Part shown: in pieces, positions 55,740 through 64,000 of the stretch
How the letters are laid out: each line of letters opens with the position of its first letter
Numbering within the stretch: the first letter of the stretch is position 1
NCBI GenBank assembly: GCA_030035585.1
Contig: CM057481.1
Location: 6,225,128 to 6,289,127 of the forward strand
Direction of reading: 5' to 3'
Length of the DNA: 64,000 bases
Source of the DNA: Dugong dugon
Taxonomy: Eukaryota; Chordata; Mammalia; Sirenia; Dugongidae
The notes under the pieces: generated by a model
The model's input: only the letters and a program-made list of their open reading frames with translations
Told to the model about the DNA's origin: nothing
Databases searched by the model: none
Position numbers and translations under genes: made by a program

Positions 55740-56048
55740 CATATATCAAATTTAAAAAAAAAAAAAAGTTTAAATATGGTACTTATTACTGACACAAGCG
55801 TTATAGATGGGCACTTTTGTATGCTTTTGGTGGAAGCAACAAAATTTGGTACATATTTTTTGGTACTTTAACGTGCTCATAATATTTAACCTATTGATTC
55901 TCCATTTTAAGAACTGAAGTTAAGAAAATAATCAGAAATTAAAAATCAAAGCTTATTCCTAAAAAATGCATATTATAGCATTATTTATAATAGAAAAACC
56001 ATGCAAGATACATAAACAAAAAGTTAAGTAAAATTTGGCATATCTATG
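55740..56048 (+). mobile_element. Old L1 3' fragment
   Basis: 'gcattatttataatagaaaaacc' and 'gcatatctatgccgtagaatac' match the end of ancient L1 ORF2/3' region. The L1 ends where RTE sequence begins. Confidence 0.6.
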
Positions 56049-56049
56049 C

Positions 56050-56571
56050 CGTAGAATACACATTGCATTGAGCAAATCTGCTGCAAAAGACCTCTTTAAA
56101 GTGTTAAAAAGCAAAGATGTCACTTTAAGGACTAAGGTGCACCTGACCCAAGCCATGATGTTTTCAATCACCTCATGCATGCAAAAGCTGGACAATGAAT
56201 AAAGAAGACTGAAGAAGAATTTATGCCTTTGAATTATGGTGTTGGCAAAGAATACTGAATATACCATGGACTGCCAAAGAACAAACACATCTGTCTCAGA
56301 AGAAGTAGAGCCAGAATGCTCCCTAGAAGCAAAGATGGCAAGACTTGTCACACATACTTTGGACATGTTATCAGGAGGGACCAGTCCCTGGAGAAGGACA
56401 TGATGCTTGGTAAAGTAGAGGGTCTGCTTAAAAGAAGACCCTCAACAAGTGGCTGCAACAGTGGGCTCAAACAATTGTGAGGATGGCGCAGGACTAGGCA
56501 GTGTTTCATTCTGTTGTACGTAGGGTTGCTATGAGTCTGAAGTGACTCGATGGCACCTAACAACAATAACA
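56050..56571 (+). mobile_element. RTE LINE, 3' 520 bp
   Basis: Begins within the ORF C-terminal region ('gagcaaatctgctgcaaaagacc', 'aataccatggactgccaaag', 'actttggacatgttatcagg') and ends 'gatggcacctaacaacaataac'. Carries internal deletions (near 56,425-56,450). Frames broken. Confidence 0.93.
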
Positions 56572-56771
56572 AGTTTGCAGTAGTACGCTAATACTACTGG
56601 TTGGGGACCTTTTCTGAGAACCACTAGTAGAGCAGTGGTTCTCAAAATATATTGTACATAAGAATTACCTGGGGATGTTGTTAAAGTGTATATTCTGATT
56701 CAGTATATCTGGAGTGGAAATGCAAATTGTCAGCAGGGGTTTGAACCAGAACAAACTGGTTCAAAGCCCTG
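56572..56771 (-). mobile_element. hAT element of the 8,802 family, one end missing
   Basis: Read on the minus strand it starts CAGGGCTTTGAACC, contains TTCTGGTTCAAACCCCTGCT and GACAATTTGCATTTCC, and then the same MER5-like interior and internal junction ('actgctctactagtgg') as the element at 8,802-9,043. The far inverted repeat is missing next to the RTE end. It abuts an AfroSINE fragment at 56,772. Confidence 0.78.
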
Positions 56772-56836
56772 GTTCGAACCACCACTCTTTGGGCTACTAG
56801 TCTGCTGCTTAACAATTTCTGCTGCCCAGGGACTCT
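56772..56836 (-). mobile_element. AfroSINE head fragment
   Basis: Only the antisense tRNA head is left: 'gttcgaaccaccactctttgg', 'tgctgcttaacaatttctgc', 'ccagggactc'. The body is missing on the other side of the hAT element. Confidence 0.8.
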
Positions 56837-56858
56837 TACACATACACATACATATACA

Positions 56859-57061
56859 TAAGAAGCACTGGTGGCACAACAGTTAAGTGTTCAGCTGCTA
56901 ACCAAAAAGTTGGCAGTTTAAACCCACCCAGGGGCTCTGTGGTAGAAAAACCTGGCAATCTGCTCCTGTAAAGATAACAACCTAGAAAAACCCTATGCGG
57001 CAGTTCTACTTTGGCACATGGGGTCACTATGAGTTGAAGTAGATTTCTTGGTACCTGACAG
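56859..57061 (+). mobile_element. AfroSINE with an 18-bp target duplication
   Basis: Complete sense SINE 'agaagcactggtggcacaac' to 'gtacctgacag'. It is flanked by exact CATACACATACATATACA at 56,841-56,858 and 57,062-57,079. It inserted into a CA/TA-rich tract. Confidence 0.93.
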
Positions 57062-57084
57062 CATACACATACATATACAGTGCT

Positions 57085-57361
57085 AAACTACCCTCCATAA
57101 AGGTTGTACCAACTTATACTTTCACCACAGTGGCAGCCATCTTTGCCACATCTTTATTCCCTCACACCCCTTCTCATGACTGAGTGTTCCCTCAGGTGTT
57201 TCGAGTTGAAGAGGTCAATGGGCTACACCTGAGAAGGAGATCTCTGTCTTAATGCAGATATGACCTTAATGACCTTAATCGGGAAGGACCGGTTTTGGTG
57301 AGCTGTTGGTGGGAGTTACAGCACTCCTCTGAGTTAGCATTTTATCTCACTTCTTTGCTTA
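57085..57361 (-). mobile_element. Possible old L1 fragment (antisense)
   Basis: 'taaactaccctccataaaggttgtaccaactta' and 'actttcaccacagtggc' look like antisense ancient L1 ORF2 3' end. The remainder to 57,361 is unclear. Confidence 0.45.
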
Positions 57362-58972
57362 AGGGTAATTTTGTTTTTTAAAATTTTATTGTGATTTAGG
57401 TGAAAGTTTACAGTGCAAATTAGTTTCTCATTTAAAAATTTATACACAGATTGTTTTGTGACATTGGTTGCAATCCCAGCCATGTGCCAGCACTCTCCCC
57501 TTTTCCCTTTATACTCTAGGTTCCCCGTGTCTATTCTTCCAGGTTTCCTGTCCTTTCCTGCCTTCTAGTCTTTGCTTTTTGGCAGGTGTTGCCCATTTGG
57601 TCTTGTACACTTGATTGAACTAAGGAAACACGTCCCTCAGGTGTGTTATTGTTTGTTTTATAGGCCTGTCTAATCTTTGGCTGAAAGGTGGACTTCAGGG
57701 GTGGCTTTAGTTCGGGTTTAGCAGGGTGTCTGAGAGCCATAATCTCAGGGGTTCCTCCAGTCTCTGTCAGACCAGTAAATCTGGTCTTTTGTGAATTTGA
57801 ATGTTGTTCTGCATTTTTCTCCCACTTTGTCTGAAACCCTCTATTGTGATCCCTGTCAGAGGAGTTGGTGTGGGTAGCTGGGCACCATCTAGTTCTTCCG
57901 GGCTCAGGCTGGTAGAGGCTATGGTTCATGTGGTCCACTAATCCTTTGGACTTATATTTTCCCTGTGCCTTTGATTTTCCTCATTTTCCTTTATTCCAGA
58001 TGAGAATGGACCAATAGATGTATTTTAGATGGTCAGTTGCAAGTTTTTAAGACCCCAGGTACTACTCACCAAAATAGGATGTAGAACATTTTCTTTATGA
58101 ATTATGTTATGCCAATTGACCTACGTATCCCCTGAGACCATGGTCCCTGGCCTTCTGCCTGAGCAACTTTTTCCCTCAAGGTGTTTGGATGTGTCTAGGA
58201 AGCTTCTATGACTTTGCCTTGGTCAAGTTATGCTGGCTTCCCCTGTATTGTGTGTTGCCTTACCCTTCACCAGTTACCACTTACCTATTGTCTATTTAGT
58301 GTTTTTCTCTCCCTACCCCTCCCCTCCAATGTAACCATCAAAGATTGTTTTTTTTCTGTGTGTAAACCTCTTCTTGAGTTTGTATGACAGTGGCCTCATA
58401 CAATATTTGTCCTTTTGTGATTGACTTATTTCAGTCAGTGTAATTCCCTCCAAATTTATCCATGTTGTGAAATGTTTCACAGATTCATCGTTGTGTGGTA
58501 TTCCATCGTGTGTATGTACCATAATTTGTGCATCCATTTATCTGTTGCTGGGCACTTAGGTTGTTTCCATCTTTTTGCCATTGTGAAGAATGCTGCAGTG
58601 AACATGGGTGTGCATATGTCTTTTCCTGTGATGGCTCTTATTTCCCTAGGATATATTCCTGGGAGGAGGATTGCTGGATCTTATGGTATTTCTATTTCTA
58701 GCTTTTTAAGAAGGTACCGTATAGTTTTCATAGTGGTTGAACCATTTTACATTCCCACAAGAAGTGCATGAGAGTTCCAGTCTCTTCACAACCTCTCCAA
58801 CATTTGTTATTTTCTGTTTAATTAGTGCCAGTAATGTCGGGGTGGGATGGTATCTCGTTGTAGTTTTCATCTGCATTTCTCTAATGGCTAATGATCGTGG
58901 GCATATCTTCATGTGTCTGTTAGCCTCCTGAATGTCTTCTTTGGTGAAGTGTCTATTTATATCTTTGCCCAT
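57362..58972 (-). mobile_element. L1 3' UTR and ORF2 end, interrupted by a younger L1
   Basis: On the minus strand: the ORF2 C-terminus (58,972 to about 58,310: '[17 protein letters not shown]', 'SLAIREMQMKTTTRYH', a cysteine codon TGT retained at about 58,752, '[13 protein letters not shown]'), then a ~950-bp 3' UTR ending with an AATAAA signal (57,385-57,390 as TTTATT). Frameshifts are present. It stops exactly at the poly(T) of the next element, inside an A-rich ORF2 codon run (KKWAK), so the rest of this L1 may continue beyond the right edge of the window. Confidence 0.88.
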
Positions 58973-58984
58973 TTTTTTTTTTTT

Positions 58985-59745
58985 TATATATTTTATTGTA
59001 CTTCAGGTGAAAGCTTACAGAGCAAATAGTTTCTCATGAAATAGTAGTACACATGTTGTTCTATGACATTGGTTAACAACCCCACAACGTATTAAGCCTC
59101 TAAATTCTCAACCTTTTTTTTTGATGAAAATTACAGATGGCCAAAGATACACCATTTCAAAAATTTCTACATTCACAGTTCAGTGACATTGACTACGCTC
59201 TTCCAACTGTGCTGTTATTCTCACTTAAGATGAAGGCTTACAGAACAAAATAGTTTTTCATTTAACAGTTACTACACATGTTGCCCTATGACAATGGTTA
59301 ACAATCTCACAGCACATCAAGAATATCCTTACTCCACCTTGTGTTCCCTATCACCAGGGGGCTTCCTTGTCCCCTTCTGTCTTCTGGACCTTGTCAGTGG
59401 ACTATTGTACCTCTTTAGTCTCATTTGTTTATTTATTTATTTATTTATTTTTATTTTATTTAAACACCATTTCAAAACTTTTTACTTACACATTTAAGTG
59501 ATATTGACTATGCTCTTCCAATTGTGCTGCCATTCTCGCCCAAGATGAAGGCTTACAGGACAAAACAGCCTCCCATTTAATAGTTACTACAAATGTTGCC
59601 CTATAGCAGTGGTCAACAATCTCACATTACATCGACAGTGTCCTTATTCAATTTGTGTTCCTTATCATCAGTTTCCTACTCTCCCTCTGCCTTCTGGCCC
59701 TTGTCACCGGACTCCTGTACATCGTTAGTCCCATTTAGTTTTACT
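58985..59745. repeat. Two and a half copies of a 3' UTR module in the young L1
   Basis: Unit B (59,118-59,430) and unit A (59,461-59,745) align along ~290 bp: 'accatttcaaaa', 'cagtgac/agtgatattgacta', 'gctcttccaa-tgtgctg', 'aagatgaaggcttacag', 'tgttgccctat', 'ggtcaacaatctcac', 'tgtgttcc-tatca'. A partial unit C (58,998-59,104) repeats the middle part ('gtgaaagcttacagagcaaatag', 'acacatgttgttctatgac', 'ttggttaacaac'). T-rich tracts (59,108-59,117 and 59,425-59,462) separate the units. Confidence 0.88.
59425..59462. repeat. (TTTA)n / T-rich tract between 3' UTR units
   Basis: Five TTTA units and further T-rich sequence. On the L1 sense strand this is an A-rich (TAAA)n tract, as expected of an old internal poly(A) tail. 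Confidence 0.9.
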
Positions 59746-60469
59746 GGGGTGTCCATTCCCAGGCTTAACATCGAACCTTGAAGGTAACTTCACCTCTGAG
59801 CTGAAAGGGTGTCTGGGGGCCACACTCTCGAGGTTTCTCTAGTATTCTTTAGGCCAGTATATCTGGTCTTCTTTTTTTTTTTTTGGGAGTTAAAATTATG
59901 CTCTACATCCTACTCCAGCTCTGCCCAGAACCCTCTGTTGTGATCCTGGTCAGAGGAGTCATTGGTGGTAGCCAGGCACCATCCAGCTGTACTGGGCTCA
60001 GTCCCGTGGAGGGCTTGGTAGCTGTGGATCATTAGTCCTTCGGACTAATCTTTTCCTTGTATCCTGTTCTCTTCGTTCTCCCTTGTTCCCGAAGGGATGA
60101 GATCAGTGGAGTATCTTAGATGGCCGCTCATAGGCTTTTAAGACCCCAGACACTACTCACCAAGGTAGAATGTAGAGCATTATCTTTATAAGTAGTGTCA
60201 TGCCAATTGAGCTAGATGTTCCCCGAGATCACGGTCCCCAGAGCCCTCCGTCCAACAACTCAGTCCCTTGGGGGGTTTGGATGTGTCTATAGGGCCTCCA
60301 TGACCTTTCCTTGTGCAGGTTGTGTTAGTTTCCCCTGTACTATGTACTATCTCATCTCTCACCCAAGTTACCACTTACCAATTACCTATTTAGTATTTCC
60401 CCCTGGCCTCCCATCCCTGGTAACCAACAAAGATTGTTACATTTTGCATGTGAATTTTTTCATGGGTTT

Positions 60470-63400
60470 TTACAATAGAGGTCTCATACAATATTTGTCC
60501 TTTTGTGATTGACTTATTTCACTCAGCATGATGTCCTCCAGTTTCATCCATGTTATGAGATGGTTCACCGATTCATTGTTCTTTCTCGTTGCATAGTACT
60601 CCATTGTGTGTATGTACCATAGTTTGTGTATCCATTCGTCTGTTGATGGACATCGAGGTTGTTTCCATCGTTTTGCTATTGTGAATAATGCTGCCATGAA
60701 CATAGGTGTGCATATGTCTATTCGAGTGATGACTCTTATTTCTCTAGGATATATTCCTAGGAGTGGGATTGCTGGATCGAATGGTACGTCTATTTCTAGC
60801 TTTCTGAGGAAACGCCATATCATTTTCCAAAATGGCTGTATCATTTTGCGTTCCCACCAGCAGTGTATAAGAGTTCCCGTCTCCCCGCAGCCCCTCCAAC
60901 ATTTGTTATTTCCAGTGTTTTTGATTCGTGCCAGTAATGCCGGGGTGAGATGGTATCTCATTGTGGTTTTAATTTCCATTTCTCTAATGGCTAGTGATCG
61001 CGAGCATTTCCTCATGTGTCTGTTGGCCATTTGAATGTCTTCCTTGGTGAAGTGTCTGTTCATTTCCTTTGCCCATTTTTTGATAGGATTGGTTGTCTTT
61101 TTGTTGTAGAGGTGTTGGATTTTCTTGTAGATTATGGAGATTAGACCTTTGTCTGACTTGTACTGTCCAAAAATTTTTTCCCAGTCTGTAGGTTCTCTTT
61201 TAACTCTTTTGGTGAAATCTTTTGAAGAGCATAGATGTTTGATTTTTAGAAGATCCCAATTATCTAGTTTATCTGTTGGGTTTTTTGTGTTGATGTTTAT
61301 GGTTTGTATCCTGTTAATGCCATGTATTAAGGTCTGAAGTGTTGGTCCTATTTTTTCTTCTATGAATTTTATAGTTTGAGGCTTTATATTCAGGTCTTTG
61401 ATCCATTTTGAAGTAGTTTTTGTATATGGTGTGAGGTATGGGTCCTGTTTCATTTTTCTACAAATGGATATCCAGTTTTGCCAGCACCATTTGTTAAAAA
61501 GACTGTCTTTTCCCCATTTGATGTATTTTGGGCCCTTGTCAAAAATCAGGTGACCGTAGGTGGATGGATTTACATCTGAGTTCTCAATTCTGTTCCATTG
61601 GTCAACGTCTCTGTTGTTGTACCAGTACCAGGCTGTTTTGAGTACTGTAGCTGTATAGTAGGTTCTCAAGTCAGGTAGTGTGAGTCCTCCAACTTTATTC
61701 TTCTTCTTCAGTAGTGCTTTACTTATTCGAGGTTTCTTCCCTTTCCATATAAAGTTAATAATTAGTTTTTCCATCTCTTTGAAGAATGTTGTTGGTATTT
61801 GTATCGGGATTGCATTGTATTTGTAGATTGCTTTAGGTAGAATTGCCATTTTCACAATGTTGAGTCTGCCTATCCATGAGCATGGTATGTTTTTCCATTT
61901 ATGTAGATCCCTTTGGGTTTCATGCAGCAGTGTTTTGTAGTTTTCTTTGTATAGGTCTTTTATATTCCTGGTCAGATTTATTCCTAAGTATTTTATCTTT
62001 TTAGGGGCTATTGAAAATGGTATTGATTTCCTGATCTCCTTTTCATCGTTCTCTTTACCGGTGTATAGGAATCCAACTGATTTTTGAATGTTTATCTTGT
62101 ATCCTGCTACTCTGCTGAATCTTTCTATTACTTCCAGTAAATTTCTCATGGAGTCTTTAGGGTTTTCTATGTATAGTATCATATCATCTGCAAACAGGGA
62201 GAGTTTAACTTCTTCATTACCAATTTGGATGCCCTTTATTTCTTTCTCTTGCCTTACTGCTCTAGCTAGAACTTCCAGCACAATGTTAAATAGGAGTGGT
62301 GATAAAGGGCATCCTTGTCTTGTTCCTGTTTTCAGGGTGAATGTTTTCAGCCTTTCTCCATTAAGAATGATGTTGGCTGTTGGTTTTGCATAGATGCCCT
62401 TTATTATGTTGAGAAATTTCCCTTCTATACCTATTTTATTGAGAGCTTTTATCAGGAATGGGTGTTGGACTTTGTCAAATGCCTTTTCTGCATCAATTGA
62501 GATAATCATGTGATTTTTTTCTTTGCTTTTATTTATGTGGTGGATTGCGTTGATGGATTTTCTAATGTTAAACCATCCTTGCATACCTGGTATGAATCCT
62601 ACTTGGTCGTGGTGTATTATTTTTTTGATATGATACTGAATTCTATTGGCTAGAATTTTGTTCAGAATTTTTGCATCTATATTCATGAGAGATATTGGTC
62701 TGTAATTTTCTTTTTCTGTGAAGTCTTTGCCTGGTTTTGGTATCAGTGTTATGCTGGCTTCATAGAATGAATTTGGAAGTGTTGCTTCCTCTTCTATGCT
62801 CTGAAATAACTTGAGTAGAACTGGTACGAGCTCTTCTGTAAATGTTTTGTAGAATTCTCCAGTGAAGCCATCTGGGCCAGGGCTTTTTTTGGTTGGGAGT
62901 TTTTTTATTACCTTTTCAATTTCTTCTCTTGTTATGGGTCTGTTCAGATTTTCAATATCACTTTGTTGTAGTTTGGGTAGGCCGTATGTTTCTAGAAATT
63001 TATCCATTTCCTCTAGGTTTTCAAATTTGTTGGAATATAGTTTTTCATAATATTCTGTTATACTCCTTTTTATTTTGGTTGGGTCTGTTGTAATGTCCCC
63101 CATTTCATTTCTTATTTGGGTTATTTGTGCCCTCTGCTGTTTTTCTTTTGTCAGTCTGGCCAGTGGTTTGTCGATTTTGTTGATTCTTTCAAAGACCCAA
63201 CTTTTGGTTTTGTTGATTCTTTCTATTGGTTTTCTGTTGTCTATTTCTGCTCTGATCTTTACTATTTCCTTTCTTCCGGTGGTTGTGGGCTTTTTTTGCT
63301 TTTCTCTTTGTATCTGTTTGAGTTCTGTAGTTAATTTTTTTATTTTGTCCCTTGTTTCTTTTTTGATATGTGCATCTATTGCTATAAATTGTCCTCTGAG

Positions 63401-64000
63401 GACTGCCTTTGCTGTGTCCCAAAGGTTTTGGTATGATGTGTTTTCATTTTCATTTGATTCTAGGAATTTTTTAATTCCATCTCTGATTTCTTCTATTACT
63501 CATTGATGTGTAAGCAGATTATTATTCAGTTTCCATGTGTTTGATTTTTTTTCCTTGCTCTTTCTAGTGTTAATTTCTACCTTGATGGCATTGTGGTCAG
63601 AGAAGATACTGTGAATTATCTCAGCATTTTGGATCTTGTTGAGGATTGCTCTGTGGCCTAAGATGTGGTCTATTCTGGAGAACGTTCCATGTGCATTGGA
63701 AAAGAATGTGTACTTTGCAGCGGTTGGATGGATTGTTCTATATAGGTCTATGAGGTCCAGTTGGCTGATTGTGTCCTTTAGGTCTTCTGTATCTTTGCTG
63801 AGTTTCTTTTTAGTTGTTCTGTCCTTTACTGAGAGTGGTGTGTTGAAGTATCCTACTATTATTGTGGAACTGTCAATTTCTCTTTTCAGTGCTGTTAGAG
63901 TTTTTTTTATGTATTTTGGAGCCCTGTCATTGGGTGCGTAGATATTTATTATGGTTATGTCTTCATGATGGATCATCCCCTTAATCATTATATAGTGTCC
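60470..64000 (-). pseudogene. L1 ORF2 (endonuclease/reverse transcriptase), one nonsense codon
   Basis: About 1,176 codons from the window edge to TAA at 60,470-60,472. By comparison with human ORF2p (1,275 residues), roughly the first 100 are outside. In order: C-terminal half of the AP-like endonuclease ('ITIINIYAPN', 63,950; 'SDHNAIKVEI', about 63,580), linker, RT core with 'SPGPDGF', motif A '[11 protein letters not shown]', '[10 protein letters not shown]', and catalytic FADD at 62,183-62,194, then thumb and the cysteine-rich C-terminus. Translation is in one frame except for TGA at 63,500-63,502, where relatives have Trp (HQ*VIEEI). The endonuclease box reads VGYFN instead of GDFN (codon 63,848-63,850). 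The last cysteine of the CWRGC...HCWWEC pattern is Arg (60,848-60,850). RT residues look intact. Intact relatives nick DNA and reverse-transcribe L1 RNA, but this copy should be inactive. Confidence 0.93.

Larger units (their letters stand above)
58973..64000 (-). mobile_element. Young L1 LINE, 5' end outside window
   Basis: Minus-strand L1. The poly(A) tail appears as the T run at 58,973-58,985, followed by an AATAAA signal (TTTATT, 58,992-58,997), a long modular 3' UTR to 60,469, and ORF2 to the window edge. The left junction 'gcccatttttttttt' lies in an A-rich stretch of an older L1 and fits priming from an L1-endonuclease nick at a T-rich site. The very long open frame says that this insertion is recent compared with all other L1 copies here. 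Confidence 0.93.

Noticed and set aside
57531..57938. 135-codon minus-strand frame downstream of an L1 ORF2
   Set aside because: Falls in the L1 3' UTR, which is non-coding in this family. The matching region at 36,150 and 59,760 does not preserve the frame.
63075..63506. 143-codon plus-strand frame (and other plus-strand frames from 60,600 to 63,950)
   Set aside because: These are antisense shadows of the L1 ORF2 on the minus strand. Their hydrophobic composition reflects the reverse complement of lysine/asparagine-rich codons.

Overview
This window looks like nuclear DNA from an afrotherian mammal, most likely an elephant. The evidence is its repeats. About two dozen tRNA-derived SINEs share the AfroSINE layout: a tRNA-like head with A and B boxes, a body reading roughly CCTATGGGGCAGTTCTACTC, and a tail reading CGCTATGAGTCGGAATCGAC. 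There are eight RTE (BovB-like) LINE pieces of the kind known from elephant, and several copies of one L1 3' UTR family that I associate with proboscideans. Older eutherian-wide repeats (MIR, L2, MER5/MER20-like hAT elements, MaLR-like LTRs, old L1) form the background. I found no cellular protein-coding gene, no functional RNA gene and no CpG island. The DNA is AT-rich and could be intergenic or deep intronic.

Layout. 1-12,142: L1 3' UTR remnants, MIR/L2, an ERV LTR, hAT elements and many SINEs, including a small hAT element with clear ends sitting inside an AfroSINE (8,802-9,043). 12,966-15,013: a dead hAT transposon (ZBED5-like transposase) split by a non-autonomous RTE and an AfroSINE. 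15,702-22,195: two larger RTE pieces, one holding reverse-transcriptase sequence (plus strand) and one holding the 5' UTR, endonuclease and start of the RT (minus strand, inside an L1 3' UTR). 23,290-28,500: an old L1 carrying three later insertions. 29,690-36,790: MIR, MaLR LTRs, SINEs and RTE tails. 36,790-42,720: old L1s. 42,720-50,160: sparser repeats, with the best candidates for unique or conserved DNA. 50,165-55,737: a Tigger-like MITE and several LTRs, one a solo LTR with a 5-bp target duplication. 55,740-58,972: L1, RTE, hAT and SINE remnants, then an older L1 3' end.

58,973-64,000 is the youngest large element: an L1 on the minus strand that runs off the right edge. Its ORF2 is open for about 1,176 codons except for one in-frame TGA. 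It also carries an endonuclease active-site change and a changed cysteine near the C-terminus, so this copy should not be able to move by itself. Its 3' UTR contains a module repeated about two and a half times.

How the parts relate: AfroSINEs and a second SINE family with a tRNA-Gly-like head end in the RTE 3' tail, and both also carry a stretch matching the RTE 5' UTR. This fits SINEs built on, and moved by, the RTE machinery. Nesting with target-site duplications gives a relative age order: MIR/L2/hAT/old L1 first, then RTE and AfroSINEs, then the small hAT element at 8,802. Family names come from my own recognition of consensus features, not from a database search. Boundaries without a stated target-site duplication are approximate.
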